This document shows, in pieces, positions 1 to 8,527 of a stretch of DNA of 55,747 nt. The notes beneath the pieces are model-generated. The model saw only the letters and a list, made by a program, of their open reading frames with translations. It searched no databases and was not told the DNA's origin. Each line of letters opens with the position of its first letter. The stretch's first letter is position 1. A program made the position numbers and the translations under genes. Where the stretch lies: positions 1 to 55,747 of the forward strand of contig DATNIM010000014.1 of NCBI GenBank assembly GCA_035604455.1. The letters run 5' to 3'. Origin of the DNA: AG25 sp035604455. Its GTDB lineage: Bacteria > Gemmatimonadota > Gemmatimonadetes > Gemmatimonadales > GWC2-71-9.

Positions 1-348
1 GGGCCCGACGCCGTCGAGGGGGCTCAGGCGACCTCCGAGCACATGGTAGCGGCCTCGGAAGCCCGCCGCGCGCTCGATGGCCGTGACGTCAGACGCTTGT
101 TCCACCACGCACAGGATCGTCGCGTCGCGCCGTGGGTCGGCGCAGATCGCACACAGCGCTTCGTCGGTGAGGTTACCGCACGCCGGACACGTCGTCACCC
201 GCTCCCGCGCCCGGCGGATCGCGTCCGCCAAACGCCCGGCGGCGTCCGGCGGCAGGTTCAGCAGGTGAAACGTGAGCCGCTGGGCCGTCTTGCGTCCGAT
301 CCCGGGGAGCTTGGCCAGCTCCGTCACGAGATCATCGATGGCCGCCAC
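1..348 (-). CDS. recR: recombination mediator RecR (3' part outside window)
   Basis: RecR works with RecO/RecF to load RecA at gaps and breaks. The visible 116 residues hold the N-terminal helix-hairpin-helix (LPGIGRKTAQRLTFHLL, about residues 14-30), the four-cysteine zinc finger (CPACGNLTDEALCAIC, about residues 54-69) and the start of the Toprim domain (ILCVVEQASDVTAIERA). The C-terminus lies beyond base 1. The GTG at 346-348 was chosen because it sits 6 bases after the ybaB stop and gives the usual family N-terminus. The dnaX-ybaB-recR order is a classic conserved neighbourhood. Identification is secure; only the exact start is a judgement. Confidence 0.95.
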   Translation of the reverse strand, partial: MAAIDDLVTELAKLPGIGRKTAQRLTFHLLNLPPDAAGRLADAIRRARERVTTCPACGNLTDEALCAICADPRRDATILCVVEQASDVTAIERAAGFRGRYHVLGGRLSPLDGVGP

Positions 349-354
349 GGCGAC

Positions 355-672
355 CTACAACGGCAATTGCAGTGGAAACGGAAGACCGGACGCGAGCTTG
401 CGCACTTCCGCCTGGTAGAGCTCCGCGGCGCGCTTTTGGGCTTCCGCAACCGCGGCGAGGACGAGATCCTCCAACATCTCCACGTCCCCAGGGTTCACGG
501 CCTGGGGATCGATCTTGATCGCGCGAATTTGGCCGCGGCCGTCGGCCGTCGCCTCCACCATTCCCCCACCGGCCGAACACGTCACGGTCTGCTGCGCCAG
601 CTGGGATTGGATCTCGGAGAGCCGCCACTGCATCTGCTGCCCCAGCTGGAGCAGGCTGGATAAATCCGCCAT
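355..672 (-). CDS. ybaB: YbaB/EbfC family nucleoid-associated protein
   Basis: Small DNA-binding protein of the YbaB/EbfC family, 105 residues, the normal length. The N-terminal half is a glutamine-rich helix (LLQLGQQMQWRLSEIQSQL), followed by the family core with a glycine-rich turn (GGGMVEATADGRGQIRAIKI) and the second helical arm. Members bind DNA as tweezer-like dimers. It lies 36 bases downstream of dnaX and 6 bases upstream of recR, so the three are almost certainly one transcript. ATG start at 670-672. Confidence 0.94.
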   Translation of the reverse strand: MADLSSLLQLGQQMQWRLSEIQSQLAQQTVTCSAGGGMVEATADGRGQIRAIKIDPQAVNPGDVEMLEDLVLAAVAEAQKRAAELYQAEVRKLASGLPFPLQLPL

Positions 673-708
673 GGATCGAAAGTTAACCGCTCGGCCGCCG
701 GTCGCAAG

Positions 709-2364
709 CTACTCGAGCAACTCGAGATCCAGCGCTTCGACGGCGGCGTTCAGGCTCGGGTCGGCGGCACGCATCTGGGCGAGTCGGTCCGCGCGAACCG
801 CCTCGGGTGTGAGCCGCGCCGCGCGCGGGGTCGCGCCGCCGGCGCCTGCGGGGGCGACGACGACGCGGAGCGGCGCCGTCACATACCGGCCCAAGAGCTC
901 CGCGATGACCTCCCGCTGCCGCTCGAGTCCGTCGGCATGGGTGGCGTTGGCGCCGAGCAAGCGGATCGATACGGTGTTCTCGTCCGCCGACGCCACCTCA
1001 GTTTGCGCGAGGAGGGTACCGAGCATCGGACTCCGGGCCCGCGCATCGACGACGAGTTGTGGCCAGAGCGCGCGGAACCGCTCGAGCGACGCCGGGCCGC
1101 GCGACTGGGGCGCCGAGGGCGTGGACGGGACGACCGGGCCGGCGCTTGCCGCCGGGGGTGCCGGCGTGGGCGCGGCGGCTGGCGCGACAGTTGGCGCGGC
1201 GGGCCCGAGCGGCGCCGAGCGCGCTGGACCCGAGCCCTTCAACGCCGCGATTACCTCGGTGAGCTCGACGGTCCGACTCATGAGCGCCCAGCGCAAGAGT
1301 AGAACCTCGACCGCGAGCCGGGCGTGCCCCGTGCCTCGTAGCTGGCTTTCCGAGTCGCCGAGCACCGTGAGCAGACGGAGTGCGTCGCCCGGCGGCAGAT
1401 GCGGGGCGTAGCGGCGCACGTGGACGGTCAACCCCTCCGTGAACCCTTCCGGCGTTCCGCCGAGGCCCACGAGCAGCACGGCGCGCAGGACCTCCCCTGC
1501 GCCCGCCGCGAATTCGCCGAGGTCGGCTCCGCCCTCAACCAAGCGCTCGACCAGCGGAAACACGGCGCGCGCGTCGCGCTCCGCCACGAGTCGCAGCATC
1601 TCGCCATAGACGTCGTCGGGAATGAGCCCGAGCACCTCGCGGACCGTTGCCGCGGTCACCACGCCGTCGCCGAACGACAGAACCTGATCGAGGAGCGAGA
1701 GGCCGTCGCGCATGCCCCCATCGGCGCACTGGGCGATGAGGCGTACGGCGTCCGGCGTGGCCGAGAGCCCTTCCGCGGCGAGCACTTGCTCGAGCCGAGC
1801 GGCGATCGCGTGGGGGCCGATGCGGCGGAAATCGAAGCGCTGCAGTCGCGAGAGAATCGGAGCCGCCGTCTGCGCAATCTTTTGGGGCTCGGTCGTCGCG
1901 AACACGAACACCACCCGGGGGGGCGGTTCCTCGAGAATCTTCAGGAGCGCATTCCACGCCTCGCGCGTCAGCATGTGCGCTTCGTCGACGATGTAGACCT
2001 TGTAGCCCGCCTCCCCGCTCGCGGCATACATGGCCCGCTCGCGCAGATCTCGGGCGTCGTCCACGCCGCGGTTCGAGGCGGCGTCGAGCTCGACGACGTC
2101 GAGGCTCACCGCGCCCCCCCAGATGCGCTGGCAGGACGCGCACGCGCCGCAGGGCTCGCCCGTGTCGGAGCGGGCGCTGCAGTTCAGGGCCATCGCGAGG
2201 ATGCGCGCGGCCGTGGTCTTCCCCACGCCGCGCGGGCCCGCGAAGAGGTAGCCGTGCGCCACCCGCTGCTGCGCCACGGCGCCGCGCAGGGCAGCGGCCA
2301 CGTGGTCTTGCACGAGGAGCTCGGCGAACTGCTTGGGCCGGTACTTGCGAGCGAGAGCGATCAT
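709..2364 (-). CDS. dnaX: DNA polymerase III subunit gamma/tau
   Basis: Clamp-loader ATPase of the replicative polymerase. Starting at the ATG (2362-2364) gives 551 residues; a TTG three codons earlier is possible. The AAA+ module begins MIALARKYRPKQF, then Walker A (GPRGVGKTT), a zinc module (CGACASCQRI), Walker B (VYIVDEAHML), sensor 1 (VFVFATTEPQKI) and an arginine-finger region (PILSRLQRFDF). After about residue 380 a low-complexity Ala/Pro linker leads to a C-terminal tau-like domain. No programmed-frameshift slippery site was confirmed. Genes ybaB and recR follow, and the SRP RNA precedes it on the same strand, as in Bacillus. Confidence 0.96.
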   Translation of the reverse strand: MIALARKYRPKQFAELLVQDHVAAALRGAVAQQRVAHGYLFAGPRGVGKTTAARILAMALNCSARSDTGEPCGACASCQRIWGGAVSLDVVELDAASNRGVDDARDLRERAMYAASGEAGYKVYIVDEAHMLTREAWNALLKILEEPPPRVVFVFATTEPQKIAQTAAPILSRLQRFDFRRIGPHAIAARLEQVLAAEGLSATPDAVRLIAQCADGGMRDGLSLLDQVLSFGDGVVTAATVREVLGLIPDDVYGEMLRLVAERDARAVFPLVERLVEGGADLGEFAAGAGEVLRAVLLVGLGGTPEGFTEGLTVHVRRYAPHLPPGDALRLLTVLGDSESQLRGTGHARLAVEVLLLRWALMSRTVELTEVIAALKGSGPARSAPLGPAAPTVAPAAAPTPAPPAASAGPVVPSTPSAPQSRGPASLERFRALWPQLVVDARARSPMLGTLLAQTEVASADENTVSIRLLGANATHADGLERQREVIAELLGRYVTAPLRVVVAPAGAGGATPRAARLTPEAVRADRLAQMRAADPSLNAAVEALDLELLE

Positions 2365-2478
2365 CGGCGCCAACGAGGAACGAGACGGTTACGAGGCTGA
2401 AACGGGCGCCGTGCCGCGAGGAACACCCGCCCTTATCGCGTCACGCGCAAACGGTCAGCGCACCCAGAGAAAGTGAAA

Positions 2479-2577
2479 TGCCCCAGGCACCCCGCAGCGA
2501 CTCCCGACCTCGCTGAGCGCTGCTCCCTGCGGGGGCCTGACGCGGTTCACGAGCGAAAGACCTGCGGACCTGGGGCA
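2479..2577 (-). ncRNA. ffs: SRP 4.5S RNA (small bacterial type)
   Basis: Read on the minus strand, the 99-base segment folds into one rod: the ends pair perfectly over nine bases (TGCCCCAGG with CCTGGGGCA), followed by CCGCAG/CTGCGG. The diagnostic SRP helix-8 core is present: GTCAGG on the 5' side and AGCAGC on the 3' side (core at 2519-2541), with the upstream AACC asymmetric-loop motif. These are the Ffh-binding elements. The apical loop is CCGCA on a CCC/GGG stem (or CGCA with a bulged C) instead of the usual GGAA. Position directly upstream of dnaX repeats the known ffs-dnaX-ybaB-recR order. Ends are set by the terminal helix and could shift a few bases. Confidence 0.88.
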
Positions 2578-2626
2578 CCGGAAGTTATCGCCGCACCTCT
2601 CGGCCGCCAAGGTGGGCGGCTGAGGA

Positions 2627-3658
2627 TCAAGGGGAGGCGAGGACCTCGGCAGTGATCGCGGCGGCCCGCGTCACGTCGGCGCGGTTCACGTCCAAGTGCG
2701 TTACCGCACGTAGCCGTCGCAGCCCGAAGGGCGCCAGGCGCACGCCGGCGCGCTCGAGCGCCACCGCCGCACTCGCCGCGTCCGCCCCCTCCGGCGCGAG
2801 GTCGATCATCACGATGTTCGACTCGGGGCTCGACACCCGGACGCCTCGACAAGCGGCAAGACCCGTGGCGAAGAACCGCGCGTTGGCGTGGTCCTCCGCG
2901 AGACGATTCACGTTGCGCTCGAGTGCCCACAGCCCCGCTGCTGCGAGCACGCCGGACTGCCGCATCCCGCCGCCCAGACGCTTGCGCAGCTCCCACGCCC
3001 GCGCCCGATCGCGCGCGCGCAATCCGAGACAGGCGCCCACCGGGCAACCGAGACCCTTCGACAGACTCACCATGACCGTGTCCGCGCCCGCGGCCAGGCG
3101 CGCCACCGGAACGCCCAATGCGACCGCCGCGTTCCACAGCCGAGCGCCGTCGAGGTGAATCGGTAACCCCGCGGTGCGGGCGGCGTCGATGACCCCGCGC
3201 AGCGTCTCAACCGACATCACCCGGCCGCCGGCCGCGTTGTGAGTATTCTCGATCGCGAGCGCCCCGGGCCGCGGGAGGTAGGGCGACCGCGGGCGAATCG
3301 CGGCCGCGAGACACGCGGCCGTGAGCAGGCCGTCCGGGGTCGCGACCGGCCGAATCTGAATGCCCCAGTTCGCGGCCACGCCTGCGAGCTCGTAGTGGAC
3401 GAGGTGCGCGTCGGCCTCGACGAGGAGCTCCGTGCCCGCGCTCGCGAGGAGCGCCACGCCAACCTGGTTCGCCTGCGTGCCCGAAGGGAACAGGAGCGCG
3501 TCCTCGGTCCCCAGCAGCTCGGCAACCCGCTGCTCCAGTCGGCGCGTCGTGGGGTCGCCATCCAGCACGTCGTCGCCCACCTCGGCGTCCGCCATGGCCC
3601 GCCGCATCTCCGGACTCGGACGCGTCACAGTGTCCGAGCGCAGGTCGATCGGAATCAT
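2627..3658 (-). CDS. ltaE: low-specificity L-threonine aldolase
   Basis: PLP-dependent fold-type I enzyme cleaving L-threonine/allo-threonine to glycine and acetaldehyde. It has 343 residues, the usual size. The N-terminus IDLRSDTVTRPSPEMR is the family signature; GDDVLDGDPTT and FPSGTQANQV follow, the PLP aspartate lies in IHLDGARLWNA, and the Schiff-base lysine is in VMVSLSKGLGCPVG. The ATG at 3656-3658 overlaps the stop of the YihY gene by four bases (ATGA). The frame is open far upstream, but sequence there belongs to the YihY gene read in another frame. Confidence 0.93.
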   Translation of the reverse strand: MIPIDLRSDTVTRPSPEMRRAMADAEVGDDVLDGDPTTRRLEQRVAELLGTEDALLFPSGTQANQVGVALLASAGTELLVEADAHLVHYELAGVAANWGIQIRPVATPDGLLTAACLAAAIRPRSPYLPRPGALAIENTHNAAGGRVMSVETLRGVIDAARTAGLPIHLDGARLWNAAVALGVPVARLAAGADTVMVSLSKGLGCPVGACLGLRARDRARAWELRKRLGGGMRQSGVLAAAGLWALERNVNRLAEDHANARFFATGLAACRGVRVSSPESNIVMIDLAPEGADAASAAVALERAGVRLAPFGLRRLRAVTHLDVNRADVTRAAAITAEVLASP

Positions 3659-4542
3659 CGCAGCTCCACGCGCTGCGCGCGCCGCATCAGAACGAGGTCG
3701 AAGGTCTCGGCCACCTCGCCGCCCAGCAAGAAGAGGCACGCGGTGCTGTAGATCCACAGCAGGAAGAGGAATAACGCGACGACGTTCGCATCCGAGGTGA
3801 GGCGGTCGAGCGTCACGAACCGCGTGACGTAGAGGGTATACAGCCGCTTGGCCACTTCGAATCCCAGGGAACAGAACACGGCGGCGACGAGCGCCGTGCG
3901 CCACCCGATGCGGCGACTCGGAAGGAGCTTGAAGACCACGAAGAACATGAGGACGCCGAGGGCCCACGCGCTCAGCTCGATGCTCAGGCGCCAGACCCAG
4001 GTCAGCAGGAAGTTCCCCGTGAGAACGTTCGAGTTCGCGGCCTGAAACGCGCTGACGAGCCCGTTGGCCACGACGAACAGGCCGGTGATGAACACCATCA
4101 GCAGATCGAGCATCTTGGCGAGCGGCCAGGACCGGCTTTCGTCGGTGTCGAAGACCTCGTTCAAGGCCGCGCGCAGGCCGCCGAACAGGCGCGTCGAGAA
4201 CCACAGGAACAGGGGAAGGCCGAGGAGCGTGAGGCGCCCGCGTCGCTCGAGCGCGGCGATGAGTGTCCGTTCGACACCGCGAAAGCCCTCGCCCGCTTTG
4301 CCGGCCGTCGTCGGCAGGAGCCGCGCGAGGAGCTCGTGCAGGCTGATCTGGTGTGTCGTGATTTGGTGATGCACGAGGTACCCGACCGCGGCCAGCAACA
4401 GCGCGACGAACGGAATCGTCGTCAGGAGGAGGTCAAACGATAGCGCGCTCGCGAGGAAGGGGATGTTGTCCTCAAAGGTCGCCTGCAGCGTGCGGCGCAC
4501 AATTCCGGGAAGCGAGGCGTGCCACCCGCTGTCCCGCCTCAC
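3655..4542 (-). CDS. YihY/BrkB-family inner-membrane protein
   Basis: A 295-residue polytopic membrane protein. Features are those of the YihY/UPF0761 family: a charged N-terminus, the segment DNIPFLASALSFDLLLTTIPF near residue 25, and about six hydrophobic stretches, ending in FLFLLWIYSTACLFLLGGEVAETF. The family was once annotated as ribonuclease BN, an attribution since withdrawn; its true role is not established. It starts at GTG (4540-4542) overlapping the YtxH-like gene by four bases and overlaps threonine aldolase by four at its end. Confidence 0.88.
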   Translation of the reverse strand: MRRDSGWHASLPGIVRRTLQATFEDNIPFLASALSFDLLLTTIPFVALLLAAVGYLVHHQITTHQISLHELLARLLPTTAGKAGEGFRGVERTLIAALERRGRLTLLGLPLFLWFSTRLFGGLRAALNEVFDTDESRSWPLAKMLDLLMVFITGLFVVANGLVSAFQAANSNVLTGNFLLTWVWRLSIELSAWALGVLMFFVVFKLLPSRRIGWRTALVAAVFCSLGFEVAKRLYTLYVTRFVTLDRLTSDANVVALFLFLLWIYSTACLFLLGGEVAETFDLVLMRRAQRVELR

Positions 4543-4718
4543 GCGTCCGGCTCGTCCTCCTCGGCGACCTGATCCACCACGCGATCGCGTACTCGGGTGA
4601 GGCGCCGGCCCAACTTCCCGCGGAGTTCCTCGCCCGCTTCCGGGGCGAACAAGAGCCCCAAGACAACGCCCACCGCGACGCCCATAACGAACGACCCGTA
4701 CCGGGAGTTCTCGCTCAC
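4539..4718 (-). CDS. YtxH-like small membrane protein
   Basis: A 59-residue protein: a short polar start, one hydrophobic helix rich in glycine and valine (FVMGVAVGVVLGLLFAPEAG, about residues 10-29), then a basic/acidic amphipathic tail. The glycine-rich helix ending in FAPxxGxELR is typical of YtxH-domain (general-stress) proteins, whose biochemical role is unclear. The GTG start at 4716-4718 overlaps the aldolase stop (GTGA), which fixes it well; the end overlaps the YihY gene by four bases. Likely co-translated with both. Confidence 0.8.
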   Translation of the reverse strand: MSENSRYGSFVMGVAVGVVLGLLFAPEAGEELRGKLGRRLTRVRDRVVDQVAEEDEPDA

Positions 4719-6094
4719 TCCCCCGCCTCGATATCGTCCGGGGCTGCCACGGCGACCGCGCGCGGCGCGGCGTGCGAGTCGATCGGCGGGCGGATGTAGC
4801 GATCGACCACCGCCCGAGTCCCTGCCACCCGCAGCTTCTCGAACAGAAAGAGGAAGGTCTTCTCGAGATCGGCGCCGATCGCCCCGCGGACGTCGTCGGG
4901 AAGGTCCCACATCCGGCGCTTGAACGGCCCGATCGCCTTCTTGCGGCTCTTGTAGAAGAACTGCTCCTCGGTGTCCCCCTTCTTCCACTCGTCCTTGCAC
5001 TCGGTCTTCACCCACTCGACGATCTCCTTGCGGAGATCCTTAGGGAGCTTGGGATGGTCGAAGACCATGCTCTGATAGTTCGTCGCGAGATGGATCTCGA
5101 TCGCCTGACATTCCGGGAAACTGCCGAACGCTTCGGGGGGGAGCGTCGACGCGCCGTGCTGGACGGCCCCGCCGATCCGCCACGTCGTGCGCGCCGCGTG
5201 CGACAGCGCCTTCAGCGCGGCGAGGTCGATCTGGACGCGGGCGATGGAACCGTCGGGAAGCACGACCCCGCCGTGGCTCGTCCCGGTCTGCACGGAGATC
5301 TTGCTGATGCCGATGTAGGAGCCGAGGCGCTTGAGCGTGCGCGCATAGCCCTCCATGAACGCGTCGAGCTCGTGGACGTCGCTGTTCTTCCCGCCGACCT
5401 CCCCGATCTCTGCCCCGACCGAGACCGTGACAGCGTCCGGCTCGTGGTCCCGGATGTACTGCGTCAGCTCGGCCGCCCGCTCGTAGTTCGTTCGCTGCTG
5501 CTCGTCGAGGGTGCTCTTCGACAGGTCGACGAGCGTCGAGGTGTCGACGTCGATGTTGTAGAGGCCCGCGTGGAGCTCCTCGTCGACCAGCGCCCGGATC
5601 GCGGCGAGCTCGGCCTCGGGGTCGACGGCATACTTCTTCGCGTTGACCTGGACGTGGTCGCCCTGGACAAACACGGGGCCCACGTAGCCCTCGCGCAGCG
5701 CCGCGGCGATCATCACCGTGACGTATTCCGGTGGCCGCTGCCCGGTGTAGGCAATTTCGCTGCGCGCGATCTCGGTGATGACGGCGCCGACATCGAGCTT
5801 CTTCGCGGCGCGGAACACCGCGCGGGCGGCGTCGTACGCCAGGACGCGGATGTTGATGGCGGGCGTCGTGAAGACCGGCGTCTCGCCGCGACCGGCGGCG
5901 AGGTACAGCTCGTGAATCGACGCCGGCCGCACCCCGGCCCGCTGCCCGATCTCCCAAATCAGCCAGCGCGCTTCGTCGCGTTCCGCGGCTGTGTCGCCGA
6001 AGGCCACCTGCCGGATGAGCGCATCCATCTCGGCGCTCTGCCGACGGGCGGGCGAATCGAATAGGCGTAGCTGCTGCTCGAGGGGACCGGGCAT
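4715..6094 (-). CDS. fba: class II fructose-bisphosphate aldolase (long form)
   Basis: Zinc-dependent class II aldolase; interconverts fructose 1,6-bisphosphate with DHAP and glyceraldehyde 3-phosphate, or acts on a related sugar phosphate. It has 459 residues, longer than the E. coli type (about 360), with an N-terminal helical extension and an extra C-terminal region. Metal and phosphate motifs are visible: FVQGDHVQVN, GAEIGEVGGKNSDVHE, QTGTSHGG and IGGAVQHGAST. The ATG at 6092-6094 was chosen over an earlier in-frame codon because AAGGAG stands eight bases upstream. Substrate is inferred from family membership; the nearby pyruvate kinase supports a glycolytic role. Confidence 0.88.
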   Translation of the reverse strand: MPGPLEQQLRLFDSPARRQSAEMDALIRQVAFGDTAAERDEARWLIWEIGQRAGVRPASIHELYLAAGRGETPVFTTPAINIRVLAYDAARAVFRAAKKLDVGAVITEIARSEIAYTGQRPPEYVTVMIAAALREGYVGPVFVQGDHVQVNAKKYAVDPEAELAAIRALVDEELHAGLYNIDVDTSTLVDLSKSTLDEQQRTNYERAAELTQYIRDHEPDAVTVSVGAEIGEVGGKNSDVHELDAFMEGYARTLKRLGSYIGISKISVQTGTSHGGVVLPDGSIARVQIDLAALKALSHAARTTWRIGGAVQHGASTLPPEAFGSFPECQAIEIHLATNYQSMVFDHPKLPKDLRKEIVEWVKTECKDEWKKGDTEEQFFYKSRKKAIGPFKRRMWDLPDDVRGAIGADLEKTFLFLFEKLRVAGTRAVVDRYIRPPIDSHAAPRAVAVAAPDDIEAGE

Positions 6095-6131
6095 GAACCG
6101 ACTCCTTGAAGGGAAGAATTTTCGCCGGAAT

Positions 6132-6914
6132 TTAGGCCGCGCCGACCTCAATGGCCAGCCCGTCGTACGCCGGCGCGACGCCCGATGGCATGCGCGCGAG
6201 CAGTTCCGCGTGCGGCGTCTCGTGCGTGAGGTGCGTGAGGAACGTTTGTCGCGCGCCGATCGCCTGTGCCGCGCCTACGGCTTCGGGGATGGACAGATGG
6301 AGCGGGTGCGGCCGCGACAAAAGACCGTTCAACACGAGGACGTCGAGGCCCTCGAGCTGGGCGCGCACCTCATCGGGGATCGCCTTGGCGTCGGTGACGT
6401 AGGCGAGCGCGCCGATGCGATACCCGAAGACGCAACCCGGCCCGTGCGGCAAGCGCAGCGCCCGAACGACCATCCCGGCGATCTCGCACTCGCAATCCGC
6501 CTCGAGCGGGTGCGCGCGGAGTTCGGGCTTCGTGGTCCCGGGGTGCGCGACTACGGCCGGATCGAAGATGTAGGAGAAGCGACGGGCGAGCTCGGCGAGG
6601 GCATCCGCCGGGCCGTAGACCGCGAGGCCGCCGGGCACCTTCACCGAGAGCGCGCGCAGGTCGTCGATCCCATGCACATGATCCGCGTGCGCGTGCGTGA
6701 ACAGGACGGCGTCGATCGCCGGTACGGCCGCCGCCACGAGCTGCAACCGCAACTCAGGCGGCGTGTCGATCAAAAGTCGCCGACCGTCCGCTTCGATCAG
6801 GACCGCCGCGCGCGTACGCTTGTCGCGCGGGTCGGGCGAGGTGCAGGTCCGGCACCCGCACCCTACCTGGGGCACTCCAAACGACGTGCCCGTCCCGAGA
6901 AACGTGAGGCGCAC
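6132..6914 (-). CDS. MBL-fold metallohydrolase, PhnP-like
   Basis: A 260-residue metallo-beta-lactamase-fold hydrolase. The start runs RLTFLGTGTSFGVPQVGCGC, where the paired cysteines (GCGCRTC) form the extra zinc site seen in PhnP-type phosphodiesterases. The HxHxDH motif is THAHADHVHG; later ligands lie in LRLPHGPG, YVTDAK and LTHLTHE. Related proteins cleave cyclic phosphodiesters, but the substrate here is unknown and no phosphonate genes are nearby. The GTG at 6912-6914 is preferred to a TTG 15 bases upstream because it lies one base past the pyruvate kinase stop with GAAGAGG in front. Confidence 0.85.
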   Translation of the reverse strand: MRLTFLGTGTSFGVPQVGCGCRTCTSPDPRDKRTRAAVLIEADGRRLLIDTPPELRLQLVAAAVPAIDAVLFTHAHADHVHGIDDLRALSVKVPGGLAVYGPADALAELARRFSYIFDPAVVAHPGTTKPELRAHPLEADCECEIAGMVVRALRLPHGPGCVFGYRIGALAYVTDAKAIPDEVRAQLEGLDVLVLNGLLSRPHPLHLSIPEAVGAAQAIGARQTFLTHLTHETPHAELLARMPSGVAPAYDGLAIEVGAA

Positions 6915-6915
6915 C

Positions 6916-8316
6916 TCAGACCTCTTCAACCTTGAGCAGGTTCGTCGCCCCCGAGACGCCCCACGGCACGCCGGCCGTCATCACGATGCGATCGCGCGGC
7001 TTCGCGTACCCACGCTTGAGGATGAGATCCCGCACCACCGTGAGCATCGCGTCGTAGCCCGGTACCTGATCCACACGCAGCGGGGTGACGCCCCACACCA
7101 ACGCGAGCTGTCGGTAGGTCGCGGCTTCCGTCGTGACCGCGAGGATGGGCACGGGGGGTCGCTGGGCGGCCACCTTGCGGGCGGTGAAGCCGCCTTTCGT
7201 GAGCGTCACGATGAGCGGCGTCTTGAGCATCCGCGCCACCGCACTCGTGCCCAGGGCGATCGCGTCTTCCACCGACACGCCGTCGCTGACCTGACTCATG
7301 CGCCGCTCGAGACGCACCGGACCCTCGCGCTCCATTTCGCGGATGATGCGGTCCATGGCTCGGACCGACTCGACCGGGTATGCGCCCACCGCCGTCTCGG
7401 CCGAGAGCATGACGGCGTCCGTACCGTCCAAGATCGCGTTGGCCACGTCTGAGGCCTCGGCCCGCGTGGGCCGGGGATGGTGCACCATGGACTCGAGCAT
7501 CTGCGTCGCCGTGATGACCGGCTTGCCGCGCTGATTCGCCTCCCAAATCAGCCGTTTCTGGACGATCGGCACGCGCTCAAACGGGAGCTCGACCCCCAAG
7601 TCCCCGCGGGCCACCATCACCGCGTCGCACGCCCCTAGGATCTGGGCCAACTCGGTCAGCGCCGCGGCCTTCTCGATTTTCGCCACGAGCCGCATCGTGG
7701 GAGGCACGAGGCGACGGAGCTCGAGCAGATCGGCCGCGCGCCGCACGAAGGACAGCGCGAGGTAATCCGCCCCGTGTCGCACGGCGTGCGTGACGTCTTC
7801 CCGGTCCTTCTCGGTCAGGGCGGGCGCGCTGACGTGCAGCCCGGGCAAGTTCATGCCCTTGTGGGCCGTCAGGGTCCCACCGTCTACGACGCGCCCCTCG
7901 ACCCGCGGTGGCGTGATCCGCACGACCTGGACCGACAACAGCCCGTCGTCGAGGAGGATCCGCGCCCCGACGCGCGCGTCCTTGGCCAGGTCGTCGTAGG
8001 TCGTGGGAATCTCCTCGGGCGCGGCGACCTCCTCCGGAGCAAAGGTGACGGCCTGGCCCGCCGCGAGTTCGCGGGGCGCTGGCAGGTCCCCGACGCGGAT
8101 GCGTGGGCCCTGCAGGTCGACGAGAATCGCGACCGGTTGGCCCAGCCGGTCCGCCACACAGCGCACTGTGTCGATCCACTGCCCGCGCAGCTCGGGGGTC
8201 CCATGGGAGGCGTTGATCCGAATCACGTTCGCGCCGGCCTCGATGAGCTCCGCGATCATGTCTTCAGTCCCGGTGCTCGGACCGATCGTGGCCACGATCT
8301 TCGTACGACGAATCAA
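6916..8316 (-). CDS. pyk: pyruvate kinase
   Basis: Converts phosphoenolpyruvate and ADP to pyruvate and ATP. The 466-residue length is normal for the form without an extra C-terminal domain. Motifs: N-terminal RRTKIVATIGPST, FVRRAADL, the catalytic lysine in LVAKIEKAAAL, the Mg-binding VARGDLGVELPFERVP, the TATQMLESMVHHPRPTRAE signature, and the C-terminal effector domain. The start is TTG (8314-8316), with GGAGGGGAAGG upstream. It is the first gene of a two-gene unit with the MBL hydrolase. A perfect inverted repeat (CCACA-CCGA-TGTGG, 8410-8423) stands about 95 bases upstream. Confidence 0.95.
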   Translation of the reverse strand: MIRRTKIVATIGPSTGTEDMIAELIEAGANVIRINASHGTPELRGQWIDTVRCVADRLGQPVAILVDLQGPRIRVGDLPAPRELAAGQAVTFAPEEVAAPEEIPTTYDDLAKDARVGARILLDDGLLSVQVVRITPPRVEGRVVDGGTLTAHKGMNLPGLHVSAPALTEKDREDVTHAVRHGADYLALSFVRRAADLLELRRLVPPTMRLVAKIEKAAALTELAQILGACDAVMVARGDLGVELPFERVPIVQKRLIWEANQRGKPVITATQMLESMVHHPRPTRAEASDVANAILDGTDAVMLSAETAVGAYPVESVRAMDRIIREMEREGPVRLERRMSQVSDGVSVEDAIALGTSAVARMLKTPLIVTLTKGGFTARKVAAQRPPVPILAVTTEAATYRQLALVWGVTPLRVDQVPGYDAMLTVVRDLILKRGYAKPRDRIVMTAGVPWGVSGATNLLKVEEV

Positions 8317-8527
8317 GGCGCCTTCCCCTCCGCCGGAGCGTAAAGTGCTTCGATCTCAGCCGGGGCCCCCGAAAACCGATCAACACCCCGTCCTCCACAT
8401 TCGGCGTATCCACACCGATGTGGAAAGTGGAAAAATCCAACCGCCAAGCTAGCCCTCAGGACAGCGAAACGAGCAGACCGGCCCTGGTCCTAAACATACC
8501 GCGGGTAGCAGGGCGTTCCCGATGTGT
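8317..8527. other. intergenic region upstream of pyk
   Basis: This 211-base gap contains the 3' side of the MarR gene and the presumed pyruvate kinase promoter on the minus strand. The only structure seen is a perfect inverted repeat CCACA-CCGA-TGTGG at 8410-8423. No convincing -35/-10 pair, RNA gene or ORF was recognised. Confidence 0.4.

Noticed and set aside
709..1300. Programmed frameshift in dnaX giving a short gamma form
   Set aside because: No A-rich slippery heptamer with a following hairpin was seen near the tau linker.
2627..4204. A 525-residue reading frame covering threonine aldolase and part of YihY
   Set aside because: The upstream portion is YihY coding sequence in another frame; family alignment and an ATGA overlap place the start at 3658.
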